Shown here piece by piece: positions 56,435-64,000 of a stretch of 64,000 nucleotides of DNA (its first letter is position 1; every line of letters starts with the position of its first letter). Both the position numbers and the translations under genes were made by a program. The DNA is from G963662655 sp963666875. GTDB lineage: Bacteria > Cloacimonadota > Cloacimonadia > Cloacimonadales > JAIOQZ01. The DNA lies in assembly GCA_963666875.2 (NCBI GenBank), contig CAXXPU010000019.1, positions 496,001 to 560,000 of the forward strand, written 5' to 3'. The notes under the pieces are model-generated. The model did not search any database. It saw only the letters and a program-made list of their open reading frames with translations, and was not told the origin of the DNA.

Positions 56435-57767
56435 CGCGCCGGATCCACTCGCCGAGACCCGGTTTGACCACATCCGGTGCGGTTTGATCGTAAACTGTCC
56501 TGCCGCGCACGATGGTCTTGTCGATCTTCACGGAGAATGTTCTGCCCTGGAACGGGCTGTATCTACCTTTGCAGCGCAGATTCTGTTCGTCGAACGGTTC
56601 CGTCCCATCCATGTCGATCACGGTGAAATCGGCGTCCGATCCCACTTCCAGCGATCCTTTGCGCGGGTATAATCCATGCCGTTTGGCGGAATTCGTCGAT
56701 AGCAGATTCGCTATCGTATCGAGCGGAACACCGCGCCGGACGTAGAACTCCGACAGGATGAACGGAACCATCGTCTGCGTCCCGGGGATCCCGCAGTAGA
56801 TATCTTCAAACCGCGTACAATTTTTACCGCTTTCGTACTCGACACCGGCATGATCGGTGGTGATAAAATCCACCGCGCCGTTCATGACCGCTTCCCGCAG
56901 AAAATGCCGATCCGCAGGGAATTTCATCGGCGGTACCGTCTTCAATTTACCCCTGAGATACTCGAAGTCCTTCCAGACGAATTCGAGGTAGTGCGGGCAA
57001 GTCTCGAAGGTGACGTCTTTACCGCTTCGCTTTGCTTCGAGGATCAGTTCGGCGCCTTTCCGTGAGCTGACATGAACGAAATGGACGCGGTTATTATGTT
57101 GCAATGAAAGGATGTTACGGATCGCTTCCGATTCGGCTTCAACACTGCGTATGTGAGGAAAATTCTTCCAGTCGGACGAATCGAGTATTGAAGCGTCGAT
57201 GACATCCGCTTCCTCAGCGTGGAAGCCGAACATAATTCCGGAGCCGTCGAACACCCGAAAAATCCGTTCGATCTGTGGGTACGACAGCGCTTCGAAGGTC
57301 TCCATCCCGCTGATCGTATAGATTTTAAAGCCGGTCACGCCTTCGTCCCAAAGCTGTTCAATACGCTTTTCGGAGAAGGAGTCGTTACCGCGGATACCGC
57401 CCCAGAGCGCGTAATCGACCACCGCCTTACCGGAGATCGCCTCCAGCTTTCGTTCCAGCGCTTCGGTATCTGTCACCGGCGGAAGCGACGTACACGGCAT
57501 GTCGATCACCGTCGTGATGCCGCCTGCAGCCGCCGCGGATGTGCCGGTAAAAAAGTCCTCGCGCTCGGTGAAACCGGGGTCGTTGAAATGGACATGCGCA
57601 TCGATGCAACCTGGCAGAACGAGCTTTCCATCGAGATCGATTACCTCGTCGAATTCGGTATCGTCCGGAAGCTCGTCGTAGATGGCGCTGATCACCCGGT
57701 CGAACGCAATATAAACGATTCGTGTGCCGTTGCTATGCGCGATCCTCGCTCGTTTTAGCAGCTTCAT
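56427..57767 (-). CDS. Cyclic amidohydrolase (allantoinase/hydantoinase-like)
   Basis: A 446-residue zinc amidohydrolase that opens cyclic amide rings (allantoin, hydantoin or dihydropyrimidine). Metal-site motifs: PGCIDAHVHFNDPGFTERED (HxH), VTGFKIYTISG (carbamylated Lys), FGFHAEEADV, VHFVHVSSRKG, and FITTDHAGVEY (Asp). Last gene of the minus-strand catabolic operon. It overlaps the 2Fe-2S subunit gene by 35 bases, and GGAGG precedes ATG 57767, which is why that start is chosen over the longer frame. Context with SsnA and a molybdenum hydroxylase favours a purine ring breakdown role, i.e. allantoinase-like (inference). Confidence 0.82.
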   Translation of the reverse strand: MKLLKRARIAHSNGTRIVYIAFDRVISAIYDELPDDTEFDEVIDLDGKLVLPGCIDAHVHFNDPGFTEREDFFTGTSAAAAGGITTVIDMPCTSLPPVTDTEALERKLEAISGKAVVDYALWGGIRGNDSFSEKRIEQLWDEGVTGFKIYTISGMETFEALSYPQIERIFRVFDGSGIMFGFHAEEADVIDASILDSSDWKNFPHIRSVEAESEAIRNILSLQHNNRVHFVHVSSRKGAELILEAKRSGKDVTFETCPHYLEFVWKDFEYLRGKLKTVPPMKFPADRHFLREAVMNGAVDFITTDHAGVEYESGKNCTRFEDIYCGIPGTQTMVPFILSEFYVRRGVPLDTIANLLSTNSAKRHGLYPRKGSLEVGSDADFTVIDMDGTEPFDEQNLRCKGRYSPFQGRTFSVKIDKTIVRGRTVYDQTAPDVVKPGLGEWIRRVN

Positions 57768-58206
57768 CGATCGCCTCCACGATTTGCTTGTAGCCGGTGC
57801 AGCGACATAGATTCCCCGCGATCGCTTCACGGATTTCCGCCTCTGTAGGATGGGGGTTTTTATCCAGAAGCGCTTTGGCGGACATCAGCATGCCGGGTGT
57901 GCAAAATCCGCACTGCACCGCACCATGCGCAAGAAACGCCTTCTGCAGGCGGCTCAACTCGCCGTCAGTTTCCAGACCTTCCACCGTGAGTACCGTACCG
58001 CCGTCCGCCTGAACCGCCAGGATCAGGCAGGAATTGACCGCCTCACCGTTCAGGATCACCGTGCAGGCTCCGCATTCCCCAATGCCGCAGCCTTCCTTGG
58101 TCCCGGTGAGTCCCAATTCCTCACGCAGGACGTCCAGCAATCTTCGGTTGTCCGCGACTTCGATAATATAATCTATCCCATTGACATTTAGTCTGATACG
58201 CTTCAT
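57733..58206 (-). CDS. Molybdenum hydroxylase [2Fe-2S] subunit
   Basis: A 157-residue iron-sulfur subunit of the xanthine dehydrogenase/CO dehydrogenase family, passing electrons between Mo cofactor and FAD. The plant-type cluster site CGIGECGACTVILNG ... NSCL is at ~43-65. The second cluster site, QCGFCTPGMLMSA ... GNLCRCTGYKQIVEAI, is at ~103-148. Length is standard. AGGAG lies 8 bases upstream. Its start overlaps the stop of the Mo/FAD gene (ATGA). Confidence 0.92.
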   Translation of the reverse strand: MKRIRLNVNGIDYIIEVADNRRLLDVLREELGLTGTKEGCGIGECGACTVILNGEAVNSCLILAVQADGGTVLTVEGLETDGELSRLQKAFLAHGAVQCGFCTPGMLMSAKALLDKNPHPTEAEIREAIAGNLCRCTGYKQIVEAIDEAAKTSEDRA

Positions 58207-61200
58207 TTCTGCTCTCCTTTACCTGCCAATTCGCGGACGAGATCGTTTACCATGCCGATGAACGCCGGAATCTTGTACTCCGACGACCACCTTCCGCTGA
58301 TCTCCTTATCCAAGAGTGCTTTCAGTATCGTCTCCGCTTCGTCAGGAAGTCCCTGGTTGGGATTCTGACCGATCATCGCTTCTTCCACATCGAACAGCCT
58401 GCCCGGCCTAGCCAGCAGCGATCCCTGTACGATGCGGCAGGTTGCAATCGTGCTGTCCGGATTCAGTTTCGCCGTGATTCCGCAGCTCATGCGGGTGATG
58501 TTCATGGCGTTGCGTCTGCCAAGCTGGTAGTACGACCAAACGTTATCCGCTTCCGGCTCCGGCAGGATGATCGATTCGAGTATCTCGCCGGGGTTCAGCG
58601 CTGTCTTGTATGCGCCCAGTACGAAATCCGCCGCGTTGATTTCCCGCATGCCGTCCGATCCCGCGATGCGCAGTTTCGCGCCGTAGAGGATCAGCGGCGG
58701 CACCGAGTCGGCGCAGGGCGCGGCGTTGACGATGTTCCCGCCGATGGTGGCGCGGTTTCGAATCTGCAATGCCCCGACACGACTGATCGCCTCCCGCAGT
58801 ACGGGATATCGATCCATCAATTCGTTATTCTGCAATAGTTTCGTAAACGTCACACCCGATCCGATGCGACCACCTTTCATCGTTGTCAATTCTTCGATGC
58901 GACTGATGTCGATTAGCCTTTCCGACTTCGCGGAGTTCCTGAGCTGCACCAGAAGATCGGTACCCCCCGCCAGATAGCGACCGTCCAACCGAAGCGCTTC
59001 CTCGATGGTCGTGGGTCGCTCGACGGTCAGTTCACCCAGACGGAGCTTCTTCTGCTCGCCTGTCTCGCTACTGCGGTGCGGCTTGTAGAGCGGCTTACCG
59101 ATGAGCGCCTTCTCCAGATTGATCGGGATGGAGTCGCTCGGTTTGCCGACGGCGTGGAAATAGGCGTTGTTCACGGCGGCGGCGGTAAGTTCGAGGGTCG
59201 GTTCGCCCAGGGACTTCGCGCCGTAGGGCCCGAAGTCGTCCGGATTCTCGATAAATTCGGCGTCGATATCGGGGACGTCCATCGCGGTCGGGATCAGGTA
59301 TTCGTCGAGATTCTCCGACTTCAAAACGCCCTCCTGGACGTTGTAGTCCTCCAGCATGCCGTAGCCCATGCCCTGCGCGACGCCGCCATAGACCTGACCC
59401 TCGGCGCCGGTGCGATTGATGATCTTGCCGGCGTCGTGGACGGCGGTGATCTTCAGTACCTCGAGCTTTCCGGTGGACTTCTCCACCCGGACTTCCGCCA
59501 CCTGGCAACCATAGACGAAGGTGTTGTAGGCGCGACCCTGCCCGGTGTGGTGGTGCCACTCGGCGTCCGACATCCGATACCAGCCGTAGGCGGAGAGGTT
59601 CACGCCGGAAAAAGCAGCCTTATGCGCGACCTCTTTGATTGCCATCGGTTCGAAGCCTTCTTTCCGGATCATACCGTCTTTCCATTCGAGGTCGTCCGGA
59701 TGTTCCGCGTCGAAGTGTTCCTTCACCGTCTCGAACAGCCGGCGCCTGACCTCCTTTGCCGCCAGTTCGACCGCCTTGCCACCCATGATGGTGCCGCGCG
59801 AGGCGACCGTTGGACCACCGTCGGTCACGGTACTTGTTTGCGGATCGAGGAACACGATGTCACCCAGCGCGATGCCCAGTTCCTGCGCCGCGATCATGCA
59901 AAAACTCGTCTTCAAGCCCTGCCCGTTCTCGTTAAGACCGGTGATGATATAGACGGAGCCGTCCGCCTGCATGGAGACGACCGCTGCTGCCGCGTCGGTA
60001 CCCTCAGCGCCCAGCGAACAACCGCGATGACTCACCGCCAGACCGATCCCGTACCGGTAGCGTTCGCTTTCCATCGATTGATATTGCGCGCGTTTCTGTA
60101 TGAAATCGCACTTCTCGACGGCTCGATTCATCACCTCGATCAGCGACACCTCGTGTCCGTCCAGAAGTTGCCCGGACGCGGTTCGCGAGCCGTTTCGGAA
60201 GCCATTGATCTCACGGATTTCGATCGGGGTCAAGCCACAGTCGGCGGCGATCTCGTCCATGAGCGTCTCCTGCGCGAAGACGATCTGCGGCGAGCCGAAT
60301 CCTCGGAACGCGCCGGTATAAACGTTGTTGGTGTAGATGCCGCGGATGTCGGTGTGGACGTTCGGGATCACGTAGGGACCGGTCGCCTGCACCACCGAAC
60401 GCCAATTGACGAAAAAGGTCTGCGAGGAATAAGCGCCGGCGTCCGCGAGCATGTCGATCTTCATGGCGTTCAGCCTGCCGTCGGCATTGTAGCCCACCTT
60501 GTAGCGCAAAATGTACGGATGCCGCTTGTAGCTCTCGCGGAACGATTCCTCACGCCGATAGGTCAGCTTCACCGGTCGATCGGTCAACTGAGACAGCAGC
60601 GCCACGCGACACGCCATGGCGTTGACCGTGTCGTCCTTGCCGCCGAAACTTCCGCCCAGTACCGATCCATGGACGTTCACGCGGTTCAGCGGAATGCCGA
60701 GATAACCCGCCACAACGCCGCGCGTGGTGAACGGATTCTGGATCGAGCCATAGACCTTGAACCCGCCCGTACTGATTTCCGGTTCCGCCGCGACGGTTTC
60801 CGGCTCGATGTAGGCATGCTCGTGGTATCCGGTGCGGTAGGTGCGCTCCATCACGCGGTCGGATTGCCTGAAACCCTGCTCCACGTCGCCCTTGCGAAGC
60901 GGATAATGCACCACGACATTGCTCTCGAATTCGGGGTGAATAAGTCTCGCGTCGGGCTTGTACGCCTCTTCGACATCGTAGATGCCATTTTCCGGCTCGA
61001 ATTCGACCTCGATTGCTTCCGCCGCTTCGCGTGCCGCATCGAGGGAGGTCGCCGCGACAATCGCGATTACATCGCCCTGATAATAGACGCGATCCTTCAC
61101 CAGCGGGTACTGGTCCTGTCTTATCGCGCCAATCAGCGGTTTACCCGGCACATCGGCGTACAATGCTATCCGAACTACGCCTGGGATTTTCATCGCCTTA

Positions 61201-61352
61201 TCGATACCGATTCGGGTGATTTTTCCGCAGGTGATATCAGCGAAACGGCAGCACGCATGCAGCATTTCCGGGAAATGAAGGTCGTCGCCGAACTTCGCTC
61301 TGCCGCGCACTTTGACCTCTCCGTCGATTCGTATAACTCGTTCTCCTATCAT
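58203..61352 (-). CDS. Molybdenum hydroxylase, Mo-cofactor and FAD subunits fused
   Basis: A 1049-residue fusion. Residues ~1-755 are the Mo-binding subunit of the xanthine dehydrogenase family (IDGEVKVRGRAKFGDDLHFP; GGSFGGKDD; GAFRGFGSPQIVFAQE, with the substrate Arg; KSLGEPTLELTAAAV, with the catalytic Glu). Residues ~770-1049 are the FAD subunit (RYLAGGTDLLVQLRN; QIRNRATIGGNIVNAAPCAD). Usually these are separate genes, or fused in eukaryotes in the order FeS-FAD-Mo, so a Mo-FAD order is unusual. The 2Fe-2S subunit follows. Substrate probably a purine or N-heterocycle. Four bases separate it from the SsnA-like gene. Confidence 0.9.
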   Translation of the reverse strand: MIGERVIRIDGEVKVRGRAKFGDDLHFPEMLHACCRFADITCGKITRIGIDKAMKIPGVVRIALYADVPGKPLIGAIRQDQYPLVKDRVYYQGDVIAIVAATSLDAAREAAEAIEVEFEPENGIYDVEEAYKPDARLIHPEFESNVVVHYPLRKGDVEQGFRQSDRVMERTYRTGYHEHAYIEPETVAAEPEISTGGFKVYGSIQNPFTTRGVVAGYLGIPLNRVNVHGSVLGGSFGGKDDTVNAMACRVALLSQLTDRPVKLTYRREESFRESYKRHPYILRYKVGYNADGRLNAMKIDMLADAGAYSSQTFFVNWRSVVQATGPYVIPNVHTDIRGIYTNNVYTGAFRGFGSPQIVFAQETLMDEIAADCGLTPIEIREINGFRNGSRTASGQLLDGHEVSLIEVMNRAVEKCDFIQKRAQYQSMESERYRYGIGLAVSHRGCSLGAEGTDAAAAVVSMQADGSVYIITGLNENGQGLKTSFCMIAAQELGIALGDIVFLDPQTSTVTDGGPTVASRGTIMGGKAVELAAKEVRRRLFETVKEHFDAEHPDDLEWKDGMIRKEGFEPMAIKEVAHKAAFSGVNLSAYGWYRMSDAEWHHHTGQGRAYNTFVYGCQVAEVRVEKSTGKLEVLKITAVHDAGKIINRTGAEGQVYGGVAQGMGYGMLEDYNVQEGVLKSENLDEYLIPTAMDVPDIDAEFIENPDDFGPYGAKSLGEPTLELTAAAVNNAYFHAVGKPSDSIPINLEKALIGKPLYKPHRSSETGEQKKLRLGELTVERPTTIEEALRLDGRYLAGGTDLLVQLRNSAKSERLIDISRIEELTTMKGGRIGSGVTFTKLLQNNELMDRYPVLREAISRVGALQIRNRATIGGNIVNAAPCADSVPPLILYGAKLRIAGSDGMREINAADFVLGAYKTALNPGEILESIILPEPEADNVWSYYQLGRRNAMNITRMSCGITAKLNPDSTIATCRIVQGSLLARPGRLFDVEEAMIGQNPNQGLPDEAETILKALLDKEISGRWSSEYKIPAFIGMVNDLVRELAGKGEQK

Positions 61353-61356
61353 CGTT

Positions 61357-62652
61357 TCATCCTATCTGATTTGTTATAAATCTTTCGTGCAGTCTTTGCG
61401 CGATGCGGCGATTCTTCGACAGACGATCGTCACAGCAATCGGAGACCAGTCTGCCGTCGTCCAGCAGCACGTTACGATCTTTGATCACCCAGCGCGCGGT
61501 CGATTCCGCCACGCCGAAGAGCAGATGCCCGATCAGGTTTCCGTCGTGGATCGGCGTTACCGGAACATAGTCGAATACCGCCAGATCCGCCGTTTCGCCT
61601 TTCGTCAAACCGAGTGGAAAGCCATAGGTCCTTTTCATGTTCCAGTTCTGAAGCAGCATGGATTGAAACTCGCCGTATCCGATATCGGGATCGCGGTTAA
61701 GCTGCTTCGTGTATAATACGCTGGTGCGCAGGGCTTTCAGGATATTCGAGCTCATGCCGTCTGTGCCGGCAGCCAGCCTGACGCCCAGCTTGATCATCCG
61801 GTGGATGTTGCCTATCGTAAGCGCGTTGTTCATCGCCGATTCGATGTTGTGTACCACGTAAACGGGCAGATGCGCAACCTCGCGCATCTCACTTTCTTCC
61901 AGTAAGTTGCAGTGGACGAGCAACGAATTTCGATTGAGCAATCCAAACTTCCAAAGTCGCTCGACGATTCCCAATCCGCTGATCTCCCTCGTAACGCGGA
62001 TATCGTCCTCCGCCTCCGCCACGTGGATGTGTATCGGCGCACCATCGATGCGTTCCGCAATCTCCCGAAGCTGCTCATCCGACAGCGTAAACGACGCGTG
62101 CAGCCCGATCACGCCGCGCAGATTGCCCTTCGCGCGCGACCGAAACCGGATATTCTCGTCCAGCGATTGCCGGAAAATCTCTTTGCCGTTGCGACCGGAT
62201 ATCTCGAAACAGAGCACGCCGTTCAAGCCGTACGCGTCGAAGACCTCGCCCATCCTCTGAAGCGAGCCGTCGATGAACGAGCTGGAAATGTGATGGTCGA
62301 ACACGGTCGTGACACCGCTACGAATACAATCTTCGAGCGTCTGCGCGGTCGAGAGAATCACGTCCTCTTCGTTCAATGTGCGGTCCAGGCGCCACCATAG
62401 CTTCTCCAGGATGCCGGAGAAACCGCGCATGGGACCAGCCACCGCAATGCCTTTCGCAAGATTAGAATAGATATGGTGGTGGGCGTTGACCAAGCCTGGC
62501 AAGACGATCCTGCCACCGCAGTCGATCACGCGATCGGCCGATACGAGTTCTTCGCAGATTACCCCGTCCCGAATGAATACCGGCGCTTCGTGGAGCGCTA
62601 ATCCACTGTCAACAGGCATAATTTGCAGGCAGTTGCGTAGTTCGATGCGCAT
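61357..62652 (-). CDS. SsnA-like amidohydrolase (aminohydrolase/deaminase)
   Basis: A 431-residue zinc amidohydrolase of the chlorohydrolase/guanine-deaminase group, closest in style to SsnA. Motifs: LPGLVNAHHHIYSNLAKGIA and the SsnA-like ILEKLWWRLDRTLNEEDV, VTTVFDHHISSS, IHIHVAEAEDD, LLVHCNLL, LAAGTDGMSSN. SsnA homologues sit beside selenium-dependent molybdenum hydroxylases in purine-degrading bacteria, as here. First gene of the minus-strand operon. It probably deaminates a purine or related heterocycle before hydroxylation (inference). Confidence 0.85.
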   Translation of the reverse strand: MRIELRNCLQIMPVDSGLALHEAPVFIRDGVICEELVSADRVIDCGGRIVLPGLVNAHHHIYSNLAKGIAVAGPMRGFSGILEKLWWRLDRTLNEEDVILSTAQTLEDCIRSGVTTVFDHHISSSFIDGSLQRMGEVFDAYGLNGVLCFEISGRNGKEIFRQSLDENIRFRSRAKGNLRGVIGLHASFTLSDEQLREIAERIDGAPIHIHVAEAEDDIRVTREISGLGIVERLWKFGLLNRNSLLVHCNLLEESEMREVAHLPVYVVHNIESAMNNALTIGNIHRMIKLGVRLAAGTDGMSSNILKALRTSVLYTKQLNRDPDIGYGEFQSMLLQNWNMKRTYGFPLGLTKGETADLAVFDYVPVTPIHDGNLIGHLLFGVAESTARWVIKDRNVLLDDGRLVSDCCDDRLSKNRRIAQRLHERFITNQIG

Positions 62653-62764
62653 GTTGTTTCCTTTTCGTTTAGTTCAACATGCAATCAAGCAATTGCGGAC
62701 ATGATTCGTCAATGATTTCTTGCAGCTCCCCGCATCGTCCGCCGATTCAAACCACCGCGCGCAG

Positions 62765-62885
62765 ATTCGTTCGATCGTGATCGAAGGCGTAGTGTTCCGC
62801 ACATTTATTCTCGTGTACGGTAGCAAGAATGTGCGGTATATCTACGCCTTCGGGAGGGATCGGGCGAAGGTGCGTGTGGTTGCCG
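62765..62885. repeat. Structured intergenic repeat, copy 2
   Basis: CGAAGGCGTA ... CCGCACATT ... loop TATTCTCGTGTACGGTAG ... AATGTGCGG ... TACGCCTTCG, then CGGGCGAAGGTGCGTGTGG. It aligns with 55030-55160 in loop and tail, while the outer stem is different in sequence but fully paired. It lies between the SsnA-like gene start and the CHAP gene end. Confidence 0.65.
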
Positions 62886-62890
62886 ACCGG

Positions 62891-63439
62891 TCAGACTTCG
62901 ATATAACCCTGGATGGTGTGGTCGAGAGGGCGTTTCTTGAGTTCGGTGCGTCTTCCGGAGGAGCCGTCGGGCATGGTGAACACGACGTTTCCCTCGGCTG
63001 AGAGAACATATCCTTCATCCGGATAAACCTCGATCACGATACCGATATGACAGAAATCCTTCTGCCCTTCGAGAAGCTGTCGGAACAGAACCAGATCGCC
63101 CGGCTGCGGTGAGTACGACGGTTCACGCCACGAATTGTTCTCTGGAAGAACAGACCAGTCATACCAGGTTCGGACAAGCGCAACGGTGGGTTTATCGATG
63201 AGCGGCTGAATGGGCATATCGTATCCAGCCTCGATCATGCAATAATAAACGAACGCCGCGCACCAAGGGAAACCGTTATCGCAATTGTTGTAATGTTCCG
63301 TCTTACCGTTACGGTTTAGCCTCTGCCGAAACGGCGCAAGATATTTTTCAATTGCTTCGCCACTGTTTCCCGGCATTACGGCTTGATAATTCAGCAGAGC
63401 TTCCTGCTTCGCGATTTCGATGAGTCTTTGCTTTTTCAT
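62891..63439 (-). CDS. CHAP-type amidase, phage endolysin-like
   Basis: A 182-residue single-domain protein. The CHAP/NlpC-like Cys is in FPWCAAFVYYCMIEAG (~57), followed by YSPQPGDLVLF and the catalytic His in DFCHIGIVIEV (~135). There is no signal peptide, as is common for phage endolysins. It lies in a minus-strand cluster with an M15 peptidase and a short protein of phage type, so it probably cuts peptidoglycan during lysis of another phage or tailocin cassette that runs past the window edge. Confidence 0.75.
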   Translation of the reverse strand: MKKQRLIEIAKQEALLNYQAVMPGNSGEAIEKYLAPFRQRLNRNGKTEHYNNCDNGFPWCAAFVYYCMIEAGYDMPIQPLIDKPTVALVRTWYDWSVLPENNSWREPSYSPQPGDLVLFRQLLEGQKDFCHIGIVIEVYPDEGYVLSAEGNVVFTMPDGSSGRRTELKKRPLDHTIQGYIEV

Positions 63440-63474
63440 GTCGCAGTGATCGGAGATTCGCTGAATGGTGTCAA

Positions 63475-63852
63475 CTAAACAATCGGCAGAATGTCCTGCG
63501 GTTTATTGGGATCGGTATCCACATGAACGAATTTCTTGTCACGGTAGATAACGACACGGCGGAAACCTGCCAGAAAAAGCGCCCGGACAATCCGATATCG
63601 CGTTTGATGATCAGGTGTGGAAATATCTGCCGCGAAACCCTTCAGGTGGCTGGATGTCGGAGAGCCTCTGACCTCGATGTTGTGCATTTCACATCGATAT
63701 CCCGAATTGACGATCATGGGAATACCGACGATTTTTCGAGCGCGATCGAGCATCCTGACCAAGTCCGCCGAAATCCGATCCGAATTACAGCATGGACACA
63801 TGAATTCCTGCTTCACGAAGTACTCAATCTCAGTCCATCCACTTTTTGGCAT
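63475..63852 (-). CDS. M15-family D-Ala-D-Ala carboxypeptidase-like peptidase
   Basis: A 125-residue zinc peptidase of the M15A type: VNSGYRCEMHNIEVRGSPTS, HLKGFAADIS (His and Asp zinc ligands) and FVHVDTD (third ligand). A CPCC pair near the N-terminus (EFMCPCCNSDRI) is common in phage members. It cleaves peptidoglycan crosslinks. GGGGAG before ATG 63852 supports this start; an ATG at 63900 overlapping the upstream stop is the alternative. The ribosome site is inside a hairpin stem. Confidence 0.8.
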   Translation of the reverse strand: MPKSGWTEIEYFVKQEFMCPCCNSDRISADLVRMLDRARKIVGIPMIVNSGYRCEMHNIEVRGSPTSSHLKGFAADISTPDHQTRYRIVRALFLAGFRRVVIYRDKKFVHVDTDPNKPQDILPIV

Positions 63853-63855
63853 ATA

Positions 63856-63884
63856 TGCTCCCCTCTCGTCAGAAAGGGGAGCAT
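63856..63884 (-). promoter_or_regulatory. Hairpin covering the M15 gene ribosome site
   Basis: TGCTCCCCT and AGGGGAGCA form a 9-bp perfect stem. On the minus strand the 3' arm contains the GGGGAG ribosome site for ATG 63852, so translation may depend on coupling or unfolding. Confidence 0.5.
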
Positions 63885-63899
63885 TGTGTTTCGACGGCA

Positions 63900-64000
63900 T
63901 CAGCGTGACCAGCCGAATGCAGTGTAGAGAATCATCTGAAGAATCTCCACCGAACGATCGTCGAGTTTGTTTTCGGTTTTCTCCGCTACCTCGGTCAGCC
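63900..64000 (-). CDS. Partial gene at window edge, small phage-type protein
   Basis: The last 32 codons of a minus-strand gene, reading LTEVAEKTENKLDDRSVEIL then QMILYTAFGWSR and stop. The acidic-amphipathic style resembles short phage accessory proteins next to lysis genes. The rest lies beyond the window. Confidence 0.5.
   Translation of the reverse strand, partial: LTEVAEKTENKLDDRSVEILQMILYTAFGWSR

Noticed and set aside
59076..61379. A 767-codon open frame on the plus strand, antisense to the molybdenum hydroxylase
   Set aside because: It mirrors codon bias of the real gene, is rich in Arg/His/Val without domain patterns, and has no ribosome site. The opposite strand has unmistakable enzyme motifs.

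Overview
This is a bacterial chromosome segment, about 50% GC by eye, that mixes ordinary metabolic operons with a great deal of mobile DNA. Several large secreted proteins end in a FlgD-like/T9SS type A sorting tail (NPFNPTTTISFSIP ... YNIKGQLVKTL ... SSGIYLYRL ... MLLLK). That tail, plus beta-helix surface proteins and many dispersed hairpin repeats, best fits the Cloacimonadota/FCB group. This is inference from protein style; there is no rRNA or other marker gene in the window.

Layout. 0.1-10.3 kb: a secreted beta-helix protein, a YeiH-type permease, a GAF-domain protein, a second large beta-helix protein and a thioesterase. 10.4-14.5 kb: copy 1 of a two-gene HTH mobile element, sitting exactly at the stop codon of an FG-GAP sorted protein. 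14.7-18.4 kb: a MITE, then gntP / TPR / glycerate 2-kinase. 18.6-21 kb: another MITE and a large unknown secreted protein. 21.1-50.3 kb: the remains of a Mu-like prophage. Its early genes (repressor, Ner-like, MuA, MuB), a truncated terminase with a gpF-like head protein, and tail-fibre genes survive. The middle is replaced by an IS110 element, MITEs, a DUF3592-like gene, a PHP/SMC-like (TrlF-type) ATPase, three sorted or surface protein genes (two of them broken), copy 2 of the two-gene HTH element and two IS4-type insertion sequences. 50.4-56.4 kb: an ABC transporter with an M1-peptidase/permease fusion, a homocysteine methyltransferase-like gene and a DUF2721 protein. 56.4-62.7 kb: a minus-strand purine/amide catabolic operon (SsnA-like deaminase, molybdenum hydroxylase as a Mo+FAD fusion plus a 2Fe-2S subunit, and a hydantoinase/allantoinase-like hydrolase). 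62.9-64.0 kb: minus-strand phage-type lysis genes (CHAP, M15 peptidase) running off the window.

Most notable results. (1) The IS110 element at 25570-26948 carries a readable bridge RNA. Its target loop matches both sides of the actual insertion site, and its donor loop matches both ends of the element. A TTGACG-N17-TATATT promoter would form only across the circle junction. (2) Two copies of a 1.8-kb element encode two tandem helix-turn-helix (probably DUF1670) proteins and no recognisable recombinase. Both copies sit at the AAATAG last codon/stop of genes for sorted surface proteins. (3) A MITE family shares termini with the 1443-bp IS at 45224-46666, carries paired perfect DnaA boxes, and three of its four copies abut the -35 box of a host promoter. 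(4) A CHAP-glycosidase gene is split in frame by that IS with a 15-bp target duplication. (5) Two copies of a hairpin repeat (55.0 and 62.8 kb) have compensatory stem changes, which suggests a selected structure.

No tRNA, rRNA or CRISPR array was seen. Gaps longer than 300 bases hold repeats or promoters and are described as features; 9572-9869 and 18430-18578 show nothing beyond AT-rich spacer.
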